From the NCBI RefSeq assembly GCF_013488225.1, contig NZ_CP041240.1, forward strand, positions 62,001 to 126,000: 64,000 bases of DNA, read 5' to 3'. The notes beneath the pieces were generated by a model. It was not told where the DNA came from. It did no database searches and saw only the letters and a list, made by a program, of their open reading frames with translations. This document shows, piece after piece, positions 37,860-47,891 of the stretch. Numbering within the stretch: the stretch's first letter is position 1; every line of letters starts with the position of its first letter. The DNA comes from Sinorhizobium mexicanum (lineage in GTDB: Bacteria; Pseudomonadota; Alphaproteobacteria; Rhizobiales; Rhizobiaceae). Made by a program: the position numbers and the translations under genes.

Positions 37860-37922
37860 CGCAAATACTCCTTAGTGATTCAATGCCCGACCGCCCGTGA
37901 CGCCTTCATACTCCTCGCTGGA

Positions 37923-37970
37923 CACTTGGCGTAATCGATTGTTTTGATAGAATGTATCCACGTGATGGAT
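37923..37970 (-). promoter_or_regulatory. nod box upstream of the nodO-like gene
   Basis: On the minus strand it reads ATCCATCACGTGGATACA, then ATCAAAACAATCGATTAC. Both ATC-N9-GAT motifs are exact (ATC-CATCACGTG-GAT and ATC-AAAACAATC-GAT), and the AAACAATCGATT core is complete. It faces the RTX gene start at 37859. Confidence 0.88.
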
Positions 37971-38347
37971 GTATATCTTCTTCACCTTCGATCTGTTCTT
38001 TTTCGACGGGCACGACCTGCGTCGGTTGCCGCTTCGCAAACGCCGACGGCTGCTTCCAGGGCCGTGGCAGCCACGGCTGAAGCCGCTTGGTGACGACATG
38101 AAACCCGCGGCCTTGATCAATCTGGCCAAAACGCGCCGGCGTCGATGGAGGCATCTCGCGACGGCGTGTATCTCGACGCCCTGACGCTCCATTGACCTGA
38201 AAAAATGCTCATCTGACAAAGGCAATGCGCAGTACCACTTGGCCCGACAGGACGATGCAAATGCTTCCGTTTTCGCGAGCTGGTGGAGCTATTGACACGC
38301 GCAGGTCGTGGTTACATGTTGCTACTAATGCAGTTTGGGGACTTTGA

Positions 38348-38860
38348 ATGAAACGTGCCCTGTGTGCGGTCTTAGTTGCAGTAATTGGTATAGTTGTCTT
38401 CAATGCTGTGTCGGCGACTTGGCCGGCGTACCGCGCCAAGAAGGAAGATCCACGGAACAATAAGGTGATGCTGTGGGTGTACCATCAGTACGCCGTCAAT
38501 CCGAACGTCATCGTTTTGGACCTTTGGAATCTCGACTCCAACGCCACCATGGCTGACGTTGATCGCGTTTTGTTTGACACGGCCGCCGCGCTTAAGGCGC
38601 GCTCCCTTACGTCCGTTTCATTGGCATTTCGAGGCCGCGAAAAGTTCGAAATGAAAGGAGACTACTTTAAAAAGCTGGGTGACGAGAGAGAATGGCAGAA
38701 TCCGGTGTACACGATGAGAACGATGCCCGAGAACTTGTACACTCCGGACGGCCGCCCTGCGTTTGACACTTGGACTGGCGGATGGCTAGGCGTTATCAGA
38801 GAGCAGATGGATGACCACAATGAGTTTCATCGCGCCTGGTACATCGAAGATTTGACCTGA
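38348..38860 (+). CDS. Hypothetical protein with N-terminal membrane anchor
   Basis: A 170-residue protein with one hydrophobic N-terminal segment (CAVLVAVIGIVVFNAVSATW) that may be an uncleaved anchor or signal. The rest is soluble and mixed, with conserved-looking blocks VSLAFRGREKFEMKGDYFKKLGDERE and NPVYTMRTMPENLYTPDGRPAFDTWTG. I do not know the family or role. A possible sigma-70 promoter (TTGACA at 38292, weak -10 after 17 bases) precedes it. The lower GC and AAA-rich codons suggest it may have been acquired. Confidence 0.65.
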   Translation: MKRALCAVLVAVIGIVVFNAVSATWPAYRAKKEDPRNNKVMLWVYHQYAVNPNVIVLDLWNLDSNATMADVDRVLFDTAAALKARSLTSVSLAFRGREKFEMKGDYFKKLGDEREWQNPVYTMRTMPENLYTPDGRPAFDTWTGGWLGVIREQMDDHNEFHRAWYIEDLT

Positions 38861-39376
38861 CCTGAGCCAAATTTCCCCCACCACCACTTCAGCGCATTTC
38901 AACACTCCCATCCGCACTATTTGCCGTCGTGGCCCCGCCTGAAGCCGGTTTACGAGATCGAGCTTGCCCGTTTCTGTGGATGGCAAAGCGAATGGCGGAT
39001 GCTTGGGCTGGCTTAGGCATACCCGCCTCCGAAAGGGCAAGACCTTCTGGCCGAACATACAGGTAGAACCCGGTCGTATGACAGCGAGGGCAACAGCTAC
39101 TCTCTGGGGCGCTGGACTAATTCATCTAGTGCTCATTCTGTCGATGGCGAAGGAAATTCGTGCACGATCACCTACCCCGAATCAGTGATCGGCTGTGGCT
39201 AGTGACGCCGTAGCGCACGGAGTCGCGGCTGGGCATCGGCGTTGTTCTTAGCGGGCCATCTTGATTGCGAGGAAGCGATCCCGCATCGGAGTCGTTGGGG
39301 CGACGGCCCCGCACGAGAAGCTGTCAGGAGTCCGTTGCGCTAGTCAGGCCTGCAACAAGTCGATGTCGCTTGGCAT
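38861..39376. other. Intergenic region before the NifA/RpoN-like promoter
   Basis: Roughly 515 bases between the unknown membrane-anchored protein and the NifA site. Only short frames without recognised domains are present. No nod box, tRNA or repeat was recognised. Confidence 0.4.
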
Positions 39377-39392
39377 TGTCTGACATACGACA
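39377..39392 (+). promoter_or_regulatory. NifA upstream activator site
   Basis: TGTCTGACATACGACA fits TGT-N10-ACA exactly, and is extended by CATTGTC...GACAATG, a 7-bp inverted repeat. It lies 61 bases before the GG of the RpoN promoter at 39454, the same geometry as before the omptin gene. Confidence 0.65.
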
Positions 39393-39452
39393 ATGTTGGA
39401 CATGGCGAGACTGCGGTTCAATCGAACACGCTGGTTTAAAAGAGTTTTCCTT

Positions 39453-39468
39453 CGGCACGCATATTGCT
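39453..39468 (+). promoter_or_regulatory. RpoN (-24/-12) promoter for M16 peptidase operon
   Basis: CGGCACGCATATTGCT matches TGGCACG-N4-TTGCW except for the first base, with GG at 39454 and GC at 39466. A transcript would start near 39480 and run into the small ORF and the two peptidase genes. Confidence 0.7.
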
Positions 39469-39523
39469 TCAGGCATCTGCAGACGCGTCATGGGATCAAA
39501 GATAAACGCGCGGAGATGTCGAA

Positions 39524-39913
39524 ATGTTACCATCATGCTTTTTGTCAGTGCCTTCGTCCGGTCATTCCATAGCTGGACGTTCCAGATGCCGTAGAGGCAA
39601 GGGCCCGAATCCGCCAAGCAACAGTCGAGCCGACGCTGCACGCGCGCTCCTGCCGCGGTTGTCCTCGCGCGGACGCAACGATCACTATGGCCTGCCTACC
39701 GGCAATGTTCCAGGAGGGCCCATCCGGCTGATTGGGGATGAGGCGTTCGCCTACCGCCGGCCCATTCATGGTGGGCACCAGTCCATGCTGGTCGATGTCG
39801 CCAAGGGCGTGAAGCGGCCCGCCTTCGATCCGGCCCTCCTGGCTGCGGTGCCAAATAGGTCAAGCCACAACAGCTGTAATGCCAACCATCTTCGCTTGGA
39901 GGGCGGCCGATGA
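39524..39913 (+). CDS. Small ORF overlapping the M16 peptidase start, unknown
   Basis: A 129-codon frame whose stop TGA overlaps the ATG of the peptidase gene (ATGA at 39910), the signature of translational coupling. The second half reads [22 protein letters not shown], then [23 protein letters not shown]; the first half is arginine/serine-rich and may be untranslated, with a shorter product from ATG 39785 (42 residues). It is the first frame after the RpoN promoter. No family is recognised. A precursor peptide processed by the peptidases is one idea; an accidental frame is the other. Confidence 0.35.
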   Translation: MLPSCFLSVPSSGHSIAGRSRCRRGKGPNPPSNSRADAARALLPRLSSRGRNDHYGLPTGNVPGGPIRLIGDEAFAYRRPIHGGHQSMLVDVAKGVKRPAFDPALLAAVPNRSSHNSCNANHLRLEGGR

Positions 39914-41307
39914 TTCATGGAAGAATAAATTCGCGTATACGTGCATTTGCCCTGAGCATGGTTGCGCTGCAAACTCTGATGACCTTCGAAGCGGCTGCCG
40001 TCGAGGCCCCCCGAGGCGAATCCGAGATCGGAAATTTCCTGCTGAGCAACGGCATGGAGGTGGTCGTCATACCCGATCACCGGGCGCCGACTGTCACGCA
40101 GATGGTTTTTTACAAAGCCGGCAACGCCGATGAGCCACCCGGCAAATCGGGCATTGCTCATTTCTTGGAACATCTCATGTTCAAGGGCACGAGCAAGCAC
40201 CCGGCGGGCGAGTTTGACGCAAAGGTCGCAGAGATCGGCGGGGAGGAGAACGCCTTCACGTCGTCCGACTACACCGCCTACTATCAGACTGTCACGCCGG
40301 ATGCGCTCGGGACGATGATGGAATTCGAAGCTGACCGGATGCGTCATCTCGTGCTCACGGACGCGGTGATCGTGCCGGAGCGCGATGTCATTCTCCAGGA
40401 GCGGCGCTTGAGGGTCGAAGACAATCCGGAGGGGCTTCTCGAGGAGGAGACACAGGCGACGCTCTATCAGAATCACCCTTACCGTATCCCGGTCATCGGC
40501 TGGATGCACGAGATGGAACAGCTCAATCGCAGGGACGCCGTGGCGTTCTACGATCGCTACTACGCCCCGAACAACGCCATACTGGTCGTGGCAGGCGATG
40601 TGGACGCCGGAACGGTGTGGTGGCTCGCGGACAAGACCTACGGGGCCATACCGCGCGGCCCGGACCTGCCGCAGCGGGTGAGGCCGCAGGAGCCGGTGCA
40701 GAACACCAAACGAACGGTCGTGCTCACCGACCCGCGCGTGACCGTACCGAGCTTCGAAAAGTCGTGGGTGGCGCCCTGCTACAGAATAACCGAGCCGGGT
40801 GAAGCGGAAGCCCTTGATCTTCTGGCGGAAATTCTTGGCGGAGGAACGCGGAGCCGGATCAATCAGGAATTGGTGGTGAAACAGGGAATTGCCTCCTGGG
40901 GCGGCGCCTATTTCCAGGGAAGATCGCTCGATCCGTCCAGCTTCACGATCTATGGCTCGCCGCGGGGCGAGGCGACGATCGAGGCGGTGGAAGACGCGCT
41001 CGACGCTGAAGTCCGGAAAATCATCGAGACCGGTGTTACCGATGTTGAACTGGAGAAGGGCAAGAACCGCTTGGTGCGCTCGATGATCTTCGCACGCGAC
41101 AGCCAGACGGGAATGGCCAGCATCTACGGGAAGGCGCTTGCGACGGGCAGTACTGTTTACGACTTAGAGGCATGGCCGTTGAGGGTCCGCGCGGTAACTG
41201 CGGCGCAGGTGCAGGCGGTTGCCAGAAGATATCTTAATCCGGACCGATCGGTGGCGGGATATCTGTTGCCGCGGGAAAGCGCGACCTCAGGAGACAAAAG
41301 CCGATGA
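39910..41307 (+). CDS. M16 zinc metallopeptidase, catalytic subunit (y4wA-like)
   Basis: A 465-residue pitrilysin-family peptidase, likely exported: an N-terminal hydrophobic stretch ([21 protein letters not shown]) resembles a signal peptide. The inverted zinc motif is HFLEH (His84, Glu87, His88), and the third ligand Glu is in the [10 protein letters not shown] region about 75 residues later. It pairs with the next gene, which lacks the motif, the usual alpha/beta heterodimer of bacterial M16B enzymes. Recalled relatives are the y4wA/y4wB proteases on the NGR234 symbiotic plasmid; this is memory, not a search. The NifA/RpoN-like promoter upstream suggests nodule expression. Confidence 0.85.
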   Translation: MIHGRINSRIRAFALSMVALQTLMTFEAAAVEAPRGESEIGNFLLSNGMEVVVIPDHRAPTVTQMVFYKAGNADEPPGKSGIAHFLEHLMFKGTSKHPAGEFDAKVAEIGGEENAFTSSDYTAYYQTVTPDALGTMMEFEADRMRHLVLTDAVIVPERDVILQERRLRVEDNPEGLLEEETQATLYQNHPYRIPVIGWMHEMEQLNRRDAVAFYDRYYAPNNAILVVAGDVDAGTVWWLADKTYGAIPRGPDLPQRVRPQEPVQNTKRTVVLTDPRVTVPSFEKSWVAPCYRITEPGEAEALDLLAEILGGGTRSRINQELVVKQGIASWGGAYFQGRSLDPSSFTIYGSPRGEATIEAVEDALDAEVRKIIETGVTDVELEKGKNRLVRSMIFARDSQTGMASIYGKALATGSTVYDLEAWPLRVRAVTAAQVQAVARRYLNPDRSVAGYLLPRESATSGDKSR

Positions 41308-42647
41308 CAATGTTCAACCGACTGCCGATCGGTGCCGCCAAGCCACTGCTCGTCGCGCTCGTACTCTTAGGCCTTGCCGCGATGCCGGCTCGGGCGGCCA
41401 TGACCATCCAGGAAGTCAGGACATCGAGCGGGATCAAGGCCTGGCTGGTGGAAGACTATTCGATACCGATCGTCACCGTTCGGTTCGCCTTCCGGGGCGG
41501 GAGCACGCAGGATCCTTCCGGTAAGGAGGGCCTTGCCAATCTCATGGCCGGGTTGTTCGACGAAGGGGCCGGCGACCTTGACCGAGAAGCCTTCCAGGAG
41601 CGGCTGGACGATGCTGGCGCCGAGATGCGGTTCGACGCCGGGCGCGATGCGGTCTACGGCTCCATGCGAGTGCTTGCCGATCAAAAGGATGTTGCGTTCG
41701 ATCTTCTCCGGCTGGCCATCGAGCAGCCACGCTTCGACCAAGGACCGATGGATCGCATCCGCGCTCAGATCGTCTCCGGCATCACCGCGGAGGCCAAGGA
41801 TCCGGAGGCGGTCGCAAAGATCGCATGGGGGAAGGCGCTCTATGGCGAGCATCCGTACTCCCGGCAGGACGAAGGCACCGAGCAGACCCTTGCCACTGCC
41901 AAACCTTCCGATCTTAAGGAGCTTCGCAAGCGGCTTTTCGCGCGCGGCAACCTGACCATCGCCGTGGCGGGAGCGATCGACGCGGGTGCGCTCAAGCGCG
42001 ATCTGGATCGGATATTCGGCGGGTTGCCTGCTGAACCCTCCCTGGTGCCGGTTGCAGAAACCGCGCCCAAGCTGGCGCAGGAGGTTCGCATCCCGTATGA
42101 CCTGCCCCAGACTGGGCTGCGCCTGGCTTATGCCGGGGTCAGCGACAAAGACCCGCGGTTCTTCGCAGCCTATCTGATGAACCACATCCTCGGGGGAGAA
42201 GCGTTCACGTCCAGGCTCTGGAACGAGGTGCGCGAGAAGCGGGGGCTCGCTTATCACATCGGATCTACCCTTGTGAACAACGACCATGCCTCGGCGCTCG
42301 TTATCGGCACGGGGACCCGCCCGGATCGGGCCGCAGAGACGCTGTCCCTCGTTCGCGCCGAGGTGAGGCGGATGGCGGAGGAGGGCGTCAGCGAGGAAGA
42401 GCTCGAAGCAGCGAAGAAAAACGTCATCGGCGGTTACGCCGTCGACCATCTCAACTCATCCAGCGCGATCGCCAACACTCTGGTCGCAATCCAGATGGAA
42501 GATCTCGGCATCGACTACATCGAGCGGCGGAAACAGCTGATCCAGGCAGTAACCGTGGAGGATGTCCGGTCGGTCGCAAAACAGCTTCTCTCCGCTGACC
42601 CCGCCGTGATGATCGTCGGAGCGCCGCTCGAGGGAAGGAAAGGATAA
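41304..42647 (+). CDS. M16 peptidase-like non-catalytic subunit (y4wB-like)
   Basis: A 447-residue M16 homologue with a signal peptide ([19 protein letters not shown]). At the position of HxxEH it has [13 protein letters not shown], so zinc binding is lost. The C-terminal half keeps the substrate-binding R/Y region ([20 protein letters not shown]). It overlaps the catalytic gene by 4 bases and should form a clamshell heterodimer with it in the periplasm. The substrate is unknown. Confidence 0.85.
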   Translation: MTMFNRLPIGAAKPLLVALVLLGLAAMPARAAMTIQEVRTSSGIKAWLVEDYSIPIVTVRFAFRGGSTQDPSGKEGLANLMAGLFDEGAGDLDREAFQERLDDAGAEMRFDAGRDAVYGSMRVLADQKDVAFDLLRLAIEQPRFDQGPMDRIRAQIVSGITAEAKDPEAVAKIAWGKALYGEHPYSRQDEGTEQTLATAKPSDLKELRKRLFARGNLTIAVAGAIDAGALKRDLDRIFGGLPAEPSLVPVAETAPKLAQEVRIPYDLPQTGLRLAYAGVSDKDPRFFAAYLMNHILGGEAFTSRLWNEVREKRGLAYHIGSTLVNNDHASALVIGTGTRPDRAAETLSLVRAEVRRMAEEGVSEEELEAAKKNVIGGYAVDHLNSSSAIANTLVAIQMEDLGIDYIERRKQLIQAVTVEDVRSVAKQLLSADPAVMIVGAPLEGRKG

Positions 42648-42943
42648 CGGGGCCACAGGGAAGCTCGCCCCGTCGGCAGCGGCCGGGCCGAGCTTCTCCA
42701 TCGCCATGGGCGGCTGGCCGGGCCTGCGCACCTCCTTGTGTTAAGCGTAGCGTGCGACTCAGCAACACCGGCAGCAAGGGAATCGTGACATCTGCTCAGT
42801 GGTGTGCACTGTCCAGAAGCCTGCGAAATCTGCAGAATCCTGCGTCCGACTTGCGCTGCCGAATGCAAGGCATGTGAACCAAGCTCGGCCGGCGCCACCG
42901 TCGCACACTGCAGATACCGGTCGCAGATGCCGGGCACACGGCG
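42648..42943. other. Convergent gap between M16 pair and hemN
   Basis: About 300 bases. GGGGC and GCCCC just after the peptidase stop could form a short hairpin, but no T-run follows. No gene is supported here. Confidence 0.4.
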
Positions 42944-44338
42944 CTAGTAGGGGGCGCGGTCGAGATATGCGTCAAATGCGGCAGCGACAGCTCGAAGCAC
43001 AAAGCGATGCTCCTGCCGCACGCGGACGAAACCATTATCAATGTCCACGATCCCGTCCTCGGCCAACATCGCCAAGCGCTCAGCTGGATCAACAAAGAGG
43101 ATCGGATCAAATCCATGAGCGGCGCAGATTGCCGGCACGTCCGCCTCTAAATTGCACATGAGCCGCTCGATGATCTCGGCTCGCACGCGATCTTCCCCGG
43201 TGAGACGGCAGCCCCTTGATGTCGCAAGGTGGCCAGCTGCGATGTGCCGGCTGTACGAACTCTGAGTGACTTCGTTCTGGACATACCCTTCGCCGAGACG
43301 ACCGATAGCCGACGCGCCGAAGCCGATCAGGGTTTGGCATGTGTCGGCCGAGTAGCCCAGGGAATTGCGCCGCAGGCGTCCGGCTCTCTGCGCCAGCGCG
43401 AGCTCGTCATCCGGCAACGCGAAATGGTCGAGCCCGATCTGGCGATACCCGGCGGCAACCAGCGTGTCGGCCACGGCCGCTGCCTGTTGCGCGCGGGCAG
43501 CCGCGTCCGGTAGTGCCATCTCATCGATCAGGCGCTGATTTTTTCTGTAGGAAGGAACGTGCGCGTAACCGAACACCGCAAACCGGTCGGGGCGCATCGT
43601 GATTGCCGTCGTTGCGCTCTCGACACAGGACTGCACTGTTTGATGCGGGAGACCGTACATGAGGTCGAAATTGATGCGGCTTACTTTATGCTGGCGCAGG
43701 TTCTCGACGGCAGCCCTCACTTGCGCCTCGCTCTGGACTCGATTGATCGCCTTTTGGACAATGGGATCGAAGCTCTGCACGCCGAGGCTCGCGCGGTTCA
43801 CCTCCGCTGCGTCCAAGGCTTCGGCCATTTCCGTGGTGAACGTGCGCGGGTCGATCTCCACGGCGACGGTAGCCGCTTTCTCGAATGCGAAGCGGCGGCG
43901 CAGGAGTTCCATTAGGGCGAGAAACTCCGCTGGCGGCATGATGGTTGGCGATCCGCCTCCGAAATGCACGTCTCTCACGGTTAGTGCCTGCGGCGCCTGC
44001 GCCGCAACTAAGCGGATTTCCGTATGTAGCATCGCCAGGTAATCGACGATCGACGCATCCCGACGAGTGATGCTGGTAGGAAAGCCGCAGTACCAGCACA
44101 TCGACCGACAGAATGGAACGTGGAGATAGATCGACACAGCATCGTCAGTTGCCAGGACTTTCAGCCATTCTTCGCAGGCCTTGGTGCCGACCGCCTGGGA
44201 AAACTCCGGTACGGTTGGATAGATCGTGTACCAAGGCAGGCGGGCATCATAATACTTTGTATGGAGGGAGGTCGGCGGCGTTATGCTGGCTGACTTTCGT
44301 CCCCACTCGGACCGAGAGGATGTCCAGATCCCTCGCAT
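42944..44338 (-). CDS. hemN: Oxygen-independent coproporphyrinogen III oxidase
   Basis: Radical-SAM enzyme of haem synthesis that works without oxygen, converting coproporphyrinogen III to protoporphyrinogen IX; needed in micro-oxic nodules. The 4Fe-4S motif is HVPFCRSMCWYCGF (Cys77, 81, 84 from the chosen start), followed by HFGGGSP. ATG at 44338 is chosen because AAGGAGAGAGG lies directly before it, giving 464 residues, the normal HemN length; the frame extends upstream to 44470. N-terminal YYDARLPWYTIYPTVPEF is the HemN, not HemW, signature. It is divergent from hupS. No FixK/FnrN box was seen upstream. Confidence 0.92.
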   Translation of the reverse strand: MRGIWTSSRSEWGRKSASITPPTSLHTKYYDARLPWYTIYPTVPEFSQAVGTKACEEWLKVLATDDAVSIYLHVPFCRSMCWYCGFPTSITRRDASIVDYLAMLHTEIRLVAAQAPQALTVRDVHFGGGSPTIMPPAEFLALMELLRRRFAFEKAATVAVEIDPRTFTTEMAEALDAAEVNRASLGVQSFDPIVQKAINRVQSEAQVRAAVENLRQHKVSRINFDLMYGLPHQTVQSCVESATTAITMRPDRFAVFGYAHVPSYRKNQRLIDEMALPDAAARAQQAAAVADTLVAAGYRQIGLDHFALPDDELALAQRAGRLRRNSLGYSADTCQTLIGFGASAIGRLGEGYVQNEVTQSSYSRHIAAGHLATSRGCRLTGEDRVRAEIIERLMCNLEADVPAICAAHGFDPILFVDPAERLAMLAEDGIVDIDNGFVRVRQEHRFVLRAVAAAFDAYLDRAPY

Positions 44339-44560
44339 CCTCTCTCCTTGCATCGAACGGGATCCCGTGCCCAGGATGCTTTTTTGGCCGTCAGCCATCA
44401 CCGTTTTCCGCCACCTGAATGCCATTCGGCAATGCCCGCCGCCTTTCAAGCATGGAGGTTCAAAACTCATGCCGATTGCGCTGCAGGTATCGACAAACCG
44501 ATTTCGCGGTAGTTCTCAGCTTATTAGCGTTCAACTGAAAAAGAGCCGTCGAACGAATTA

Positions 44561-44576
44561 TGTCGCGCGTTCGACA
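44561..44576 (+). promoter_or_regulatory. NifA-type activator site upstream of hupS
   Basis: TGTCGCGCGTTCGACA fits TGT-N10-ACA exactly. Its right half plus flank, CGTTCGACAAATA, recurs at 44633-44645, where the left half (GAC instead of TGT) is imperfect. It lies about 325 bases before the candidate -24 element, farther than usual, so it may also serve hemN or work through DNA bending. Confidence 0.5.
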
Positions 44577-44900
44577 AATACGACAGAATTGTCGGCAATC
44601 ACCCTCATCGGCCTGAATTGGCGACGACCAGTCGTTCGACAAATAGGCACACGTAGCCGAGGGCTCATCGGGGGAGTGAGACAGCCTATGTCCGTTTCAC
44701 TCGAAACGATGTTGACGAAAGCCGCGGGACCACCGGAAGCGCCGAAGACGAACTCGATTGATGAGCCGTTATCTGCGATCTCGCATGTCGTTTGAGGACG
44801 ACGATCGCGATCTTTGCACGCCAATCCGCTTCGGTTCTCCTCTGTGAAATAGATAATTCGCGACGATGCGCTAGCGACAGAGTGGTCGGTGAACTGGGAC

Positions 44901-44916
44901 CGGTCCGTTTCTTGCA
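44901..44916 (+). promoter_or_regulatory. Candidate RpoN promoter of hupSL
   Basis: CGGTCCGTTTCTTGCA has GG at 44902 and GC at 44914 (GG-N10-GC) and a perfect TTGCA -12 part; the -24 part GGTCCG differs from GGCACG. It lies 74 bases before the hupS start. In R. leguminosarum the hupSL promoter is known to be NifA/RpoN-dependent, which supports the call. Confidence 0.55.
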
Positions 44917-44989
44917 GAATCTCCCTGCGACTGAGCCGGTTGCCGATCCGGACGTTTGAATCGGGGGGCCGGATTGCTGGAGGAGCGCG

Positions 44990-46069
44990 ATGGCAACTGT
45001 TGAAACCTTCTATGGCGTCATTCGCAGCCAGGGGATCACCCGGCGCAGCTTCACCAAATTCTGCAGTCTGACGGCTGCGAGCCTTGGCCTCGGTCCGGGT
45101 GCGGCGACCGCCATGGCAGAGGCGCTCGAGACCAAGGAACGCGTGCCCGTCATCTGGATGCACGGGCTCGAATGCACCTGCTGCTCGGAAAGCTTCATCC
45201 GTTCGGCCCATCCGTTGGTAAAGGATGTCGTGCTGTCGATGATCTCGCTCGATTACGATGAGATGATTATGGCCGCTGCCGGCCATCAGGCCGAGGCCAT
45301 TCTCGAGGAAACCAAGGCGAAGTATAAGGGCAAGTACATCCTGGCCGTCGAGGGCAATGCGCCGCTCAATGAGAACGGCATGTTCTGCATCGACGGTGGA
45401 CGGCCATTCGTCGAGAAGCTGAAGTGGATGGCAGAGGACGCGATGGCGGTGATCGCCTGGGGCACCTGTGCCTCCTGGGGCTGCGTACAGGCGGCTAGAC
45501 CGAACCCGACCCAGGCGACCCCGATCGACAAGGTAATCCGCGGCAAGCCGATCATCAAGGTTCCCGGCTGTCCCCCGATCGCCGAGGTGATGACCGGCGT
45601 CGTCACCTTCATCACCACTTTCGCCAAGCTGCCCGAGCTCGACCGTCAAGGGCGGCCGAAGATGTTCTATTCGCAGCGCATCCACGACAAATGTTATCGT
45701 CGCCCCCACTTCGACGCCGGCCAGTTCGTGGAGGAGTGGGACGACGAGGGCGCGCGCAAGGGCTACTGTCTCTACAAGACGGGCTGCAAGGGGCCGACGA
45801 CCTATAACGCCTGTTCCACGGTGCGCTGGAACGAAGGCGTCTCTTTCCCGATCCAGTCGGGCCATGGCTGCATCGGTTGCGCCGAGAAAGGCTTCTGGGA
45901 CCAGGGCAGCTTCTATGACCGGCTGACCAACGTCCACCCGTTCGGCATCGAGGCCAATGCCGACAAGATCGGCTTGACCGCTGCGGGGGTCGTCGGTGGT
46001 GCGATCGCCGCGCATGCCGCGGTCACTGTCGTCAAGCGCGTAACCACGAAGCGCGAAGCCGACGCATAA
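44990..46069 (+). CDS. hupS: Uptake [NiFe]-hydrogenase small subunit
   Basis: Electron-transfer subunit carrying three Fe-S clusters. A Tat signal is present (TRRSFTKF, Arg18-Arg19, then a hydrophobic stretch), so the folded dimer is exported with HupL. Cysteines in [25 protein letters not shown], and later [12 protein letters not shown] and [12 protein letters not shown] match the group 1 pattern. A C-terminal hydrophobic helix ([20 protein letters not shown]) anchors it in the membrane. At 359 residues it is full length. It is first in the hup operon and oxidises H2 released by nitrogenase. Confidence 0.97.
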   Translation: MATVETFYGVIRSQGITRRSFTKFCSLTAASLGLGPGAATAMAEALETKERVPVIWMHGLECTCCSESFIRSAHPLVKDVVLSMISLDYDEMIMAAAGHQAEAILEETKAKYKGKYILAVEGNAPLNENGMFCIDGGRPFVEKLKWMAEDAMAVIAWGTCASWGCVQAARPNPTQATPIDKVIRGKPIIKVPGCPPIAEVMTGVVTFITTFAKLPELDRQGRPKMFYSQRIHDKCYRRPHFDAGQFVEEWDDEGARKGYCLYKTGCKGPTTYNACSTVRWNEGVSFPIQSGHGCIGCAEKGFWDQGSFYDRLTNVHPFGIEANADKIGLTAAGVVGGAIAAHAAVTVVKRVTTKREADA

Positions 46070-46092
46070 TGCTCAGACCAGGAAACACCTCA

Positions 46093-47880
46093 ATGAAGAT
46101 CGAAACTCCAAACGGCTTCACGCTGGACAAGTCCGGCAAGCGCATCGTCGTCGATCCCTTCACCCGCATCGAGGGCCATATGCGGATCGAGGTCAATGTC
46201 GACGAGAACAACATCATCCGCAACGCCGTGTCGACGGGCACGATGTGGCGCGGCATCGAGGTCATCCTCAAGAACCGCGATCCGCGCGACGCTTGGGCGT
46301 TCACCGAGCGCATCTGTGGCGTCTGCACGGGCACGCACGCCTTGACGTCGGTGCGAGCGGTGGAAAACGCCCTCGGCATCACCATTCCCGAAAACGCCAA
46401 TTCCATCCGCAACCTCATGCAGCTTGCCCTGCAGGTGCATGACCACGTGGTGCACTTCTATCACCTGCACGCCCTCGACTGGGTGGACGTCGTCTCGTCG
46501 CTTTCGGCCGACCCCAAGGCGACGTCGGCGCTGGCACAGTCGGTATCCGATTGGCCGCTCTCCTCGCCGGGTTATTTCAAGGACATCCAGACGCGGCTCA
46601 AGAAATTCATCGAGTCGGGTCAGCCCGGTCCGTTCAAGAACGGCTATTGGGGCAACGCTTCCTACAAACTGCCGCCCGAGGCAAACCTGATGGCGTTGGC
46701 GCACTATCTCGAGGCGCTCGATTTCCAGAAGGAGATCGTCAAGATCCACTCGATCTTCGGAGGAAAGAACCCGCATCCGAACTGGCTCGTCGGTGGCGTG
46801 CCCTGTCCGATCAATATTGACGGAACCGGTGGCGTCGGCGCTATCAACATGGAACGGCTGAATGTGGTCACCTCGGTCATCGACCAGCTGATCGAGTTCA
46901 ACGACAAAGTCTACATCCCCGACATCATGGCCATCGGCTCCTTCTACAAGGACTGGCTCTATGGCGGCGGCCTCTCCGGCAAGAATGTGCTCGCCTATGG
47001 CGACGTGCCGGAGCACGCCAACGACTATTCGGATGCGAGCCTGAAGTTGCCGCAGGGCGTGATCATCAACGGCAATCTCGCGGAAGTGCATCCGGTGGAC
47101 CTTGCCGATCCCGAGGAGATCCAGGAATTCGTGACCCACTCCTGGTACAAATATCCTGACGAAAGCAAAGGCCTGCATCCCTTTGACGGCACCGAGCCGC
47201 AATACGAGCTCGGGCCCAACGCCAGGGGCACCAAGACCAATATCGAACAGCTTGACGAGGGTGCGAAATATTCCTGGATCAAGGCGCCGCGCTGGCGCGG
47301 CCATGCCATGGAGGTCGGGCCGCTTGCGCGCTGGGTCATCGGATACGCCCAGAACAAGGCCGAGTTCAAGGATCCGGTCGACAAGGTGCTCAAGGATCTC
47401 GGCCTGCCGGTATCGGCGCTCTTCTCGACGCTTGGCCGCACTGCCGCCCGCGCGCTCGAATCAAGCTGGGCCGGCCACCAGATGCGCTACTTCCAGAACA
47501 AGCTGATCGCCAATATCAGGGCCGGCAACTCTTCCACGGCCAATGTCGACAAGTGGAAGCCGGAAACGTGGCCCAAGGAGGTCAAGGGCGTCGGCTTCAC
47601 GGAGGCGCCGCGCGGTGCCCTCGCGCATTGGATCAAGATCAAGGAGGGCAGGATCGAAAATTACCAGTGTGTCGTTCCCACGACATGGAACGCCAGTCCA
47701 CGTGATCCGGCCGGCAACATCGGCGCCTTCGAGGCGTCGCTGATGGATACGCCGATGTCCGACCCCGCTCAGCCGCTTGAAATCCTGAGGACCATCCATT
47801 CCTTCGATCCGTGCCTGGCATGCTCGACCCATGTCATGAGCCCGGACGGGCAGGAAAGGGCCAGGGTCCAGGTCCGCTGA
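46093..47880 (+). CDS. hupL: Uptake [NiFe]-hydrogenase large subunit
   Basis: Catalytic subunit, 595 residues from ATG 46093 ([18 protein letters not shown] is the conserved start; the frame also reaches back to 46069). The Ni-Fe centre ligands are Cys75/Cys78 in [10 protein letters not shown] and Cys574/Cys577 in DPCLACSTH. The last 15 residues after His580 are the peptide removed by HupD during maturation. It forms the periplasm-facing dimer with HupS and passes electrons via HupC to the quinone pool. Confidence 0.97.
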   Translation: MKIETPNGFTLDKSGKRIVVDPFTRIEGHMRIEVNVDENNIIRNAVSTGTMWRGIEVILKNRDPRDAWAFTERICGVCTGTHALTSVRAVENALGITIPENANSIRNLMQLALQVHDHVVHFYHLHALDWVDVVSSLSADPKATSALAQSVSDWPLSSPGYFKDIQTRLKKFIESGQPGPFKNGYWGNASYKLPPEANLMALAHYLEALDFQKEIVKIHSIFGGKNPHPNWLVGGVPCPINIDGTGGVGAINMERLNVVTSVIDQLIEFNDKVYIPDIMAIGSFYKDWLYGGGLSGKNVLAYGDVPEHANDYSDASLKLPQGVIINGNLAEVHPVDLADPEEIQEFVTHSWYKYPDESKGLHPFDGTEPQYELGPNARGTKTNIEQLDEGAKYSWIKAPRWRGHAMEVGPLARWVIGYAQNKAEFKDPVDKVLKDLGLPVSALFSTLGRTAARALESSWAGHQMRYFQNKLIANIRAGNSSTANVDKWKPETWPKEVKGVGFTEAPRGALAHWIKIKEGRIENYQCVVPTTWNASPRDPAGNIGAFEASLMDTPMSDPAQPLEILRTIHSFDPCLACSTHVMSPDGQERARVQVR

Positions 47881-47891
47881 GGAGGTCGGCG

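Noticed and set aside
44340..44560. FixK/FnrN box (TTGAT-N4-ATCAA) for hemN
   Set aside because: No match with both half sites was found on reading the region, although such control of hemN is common.
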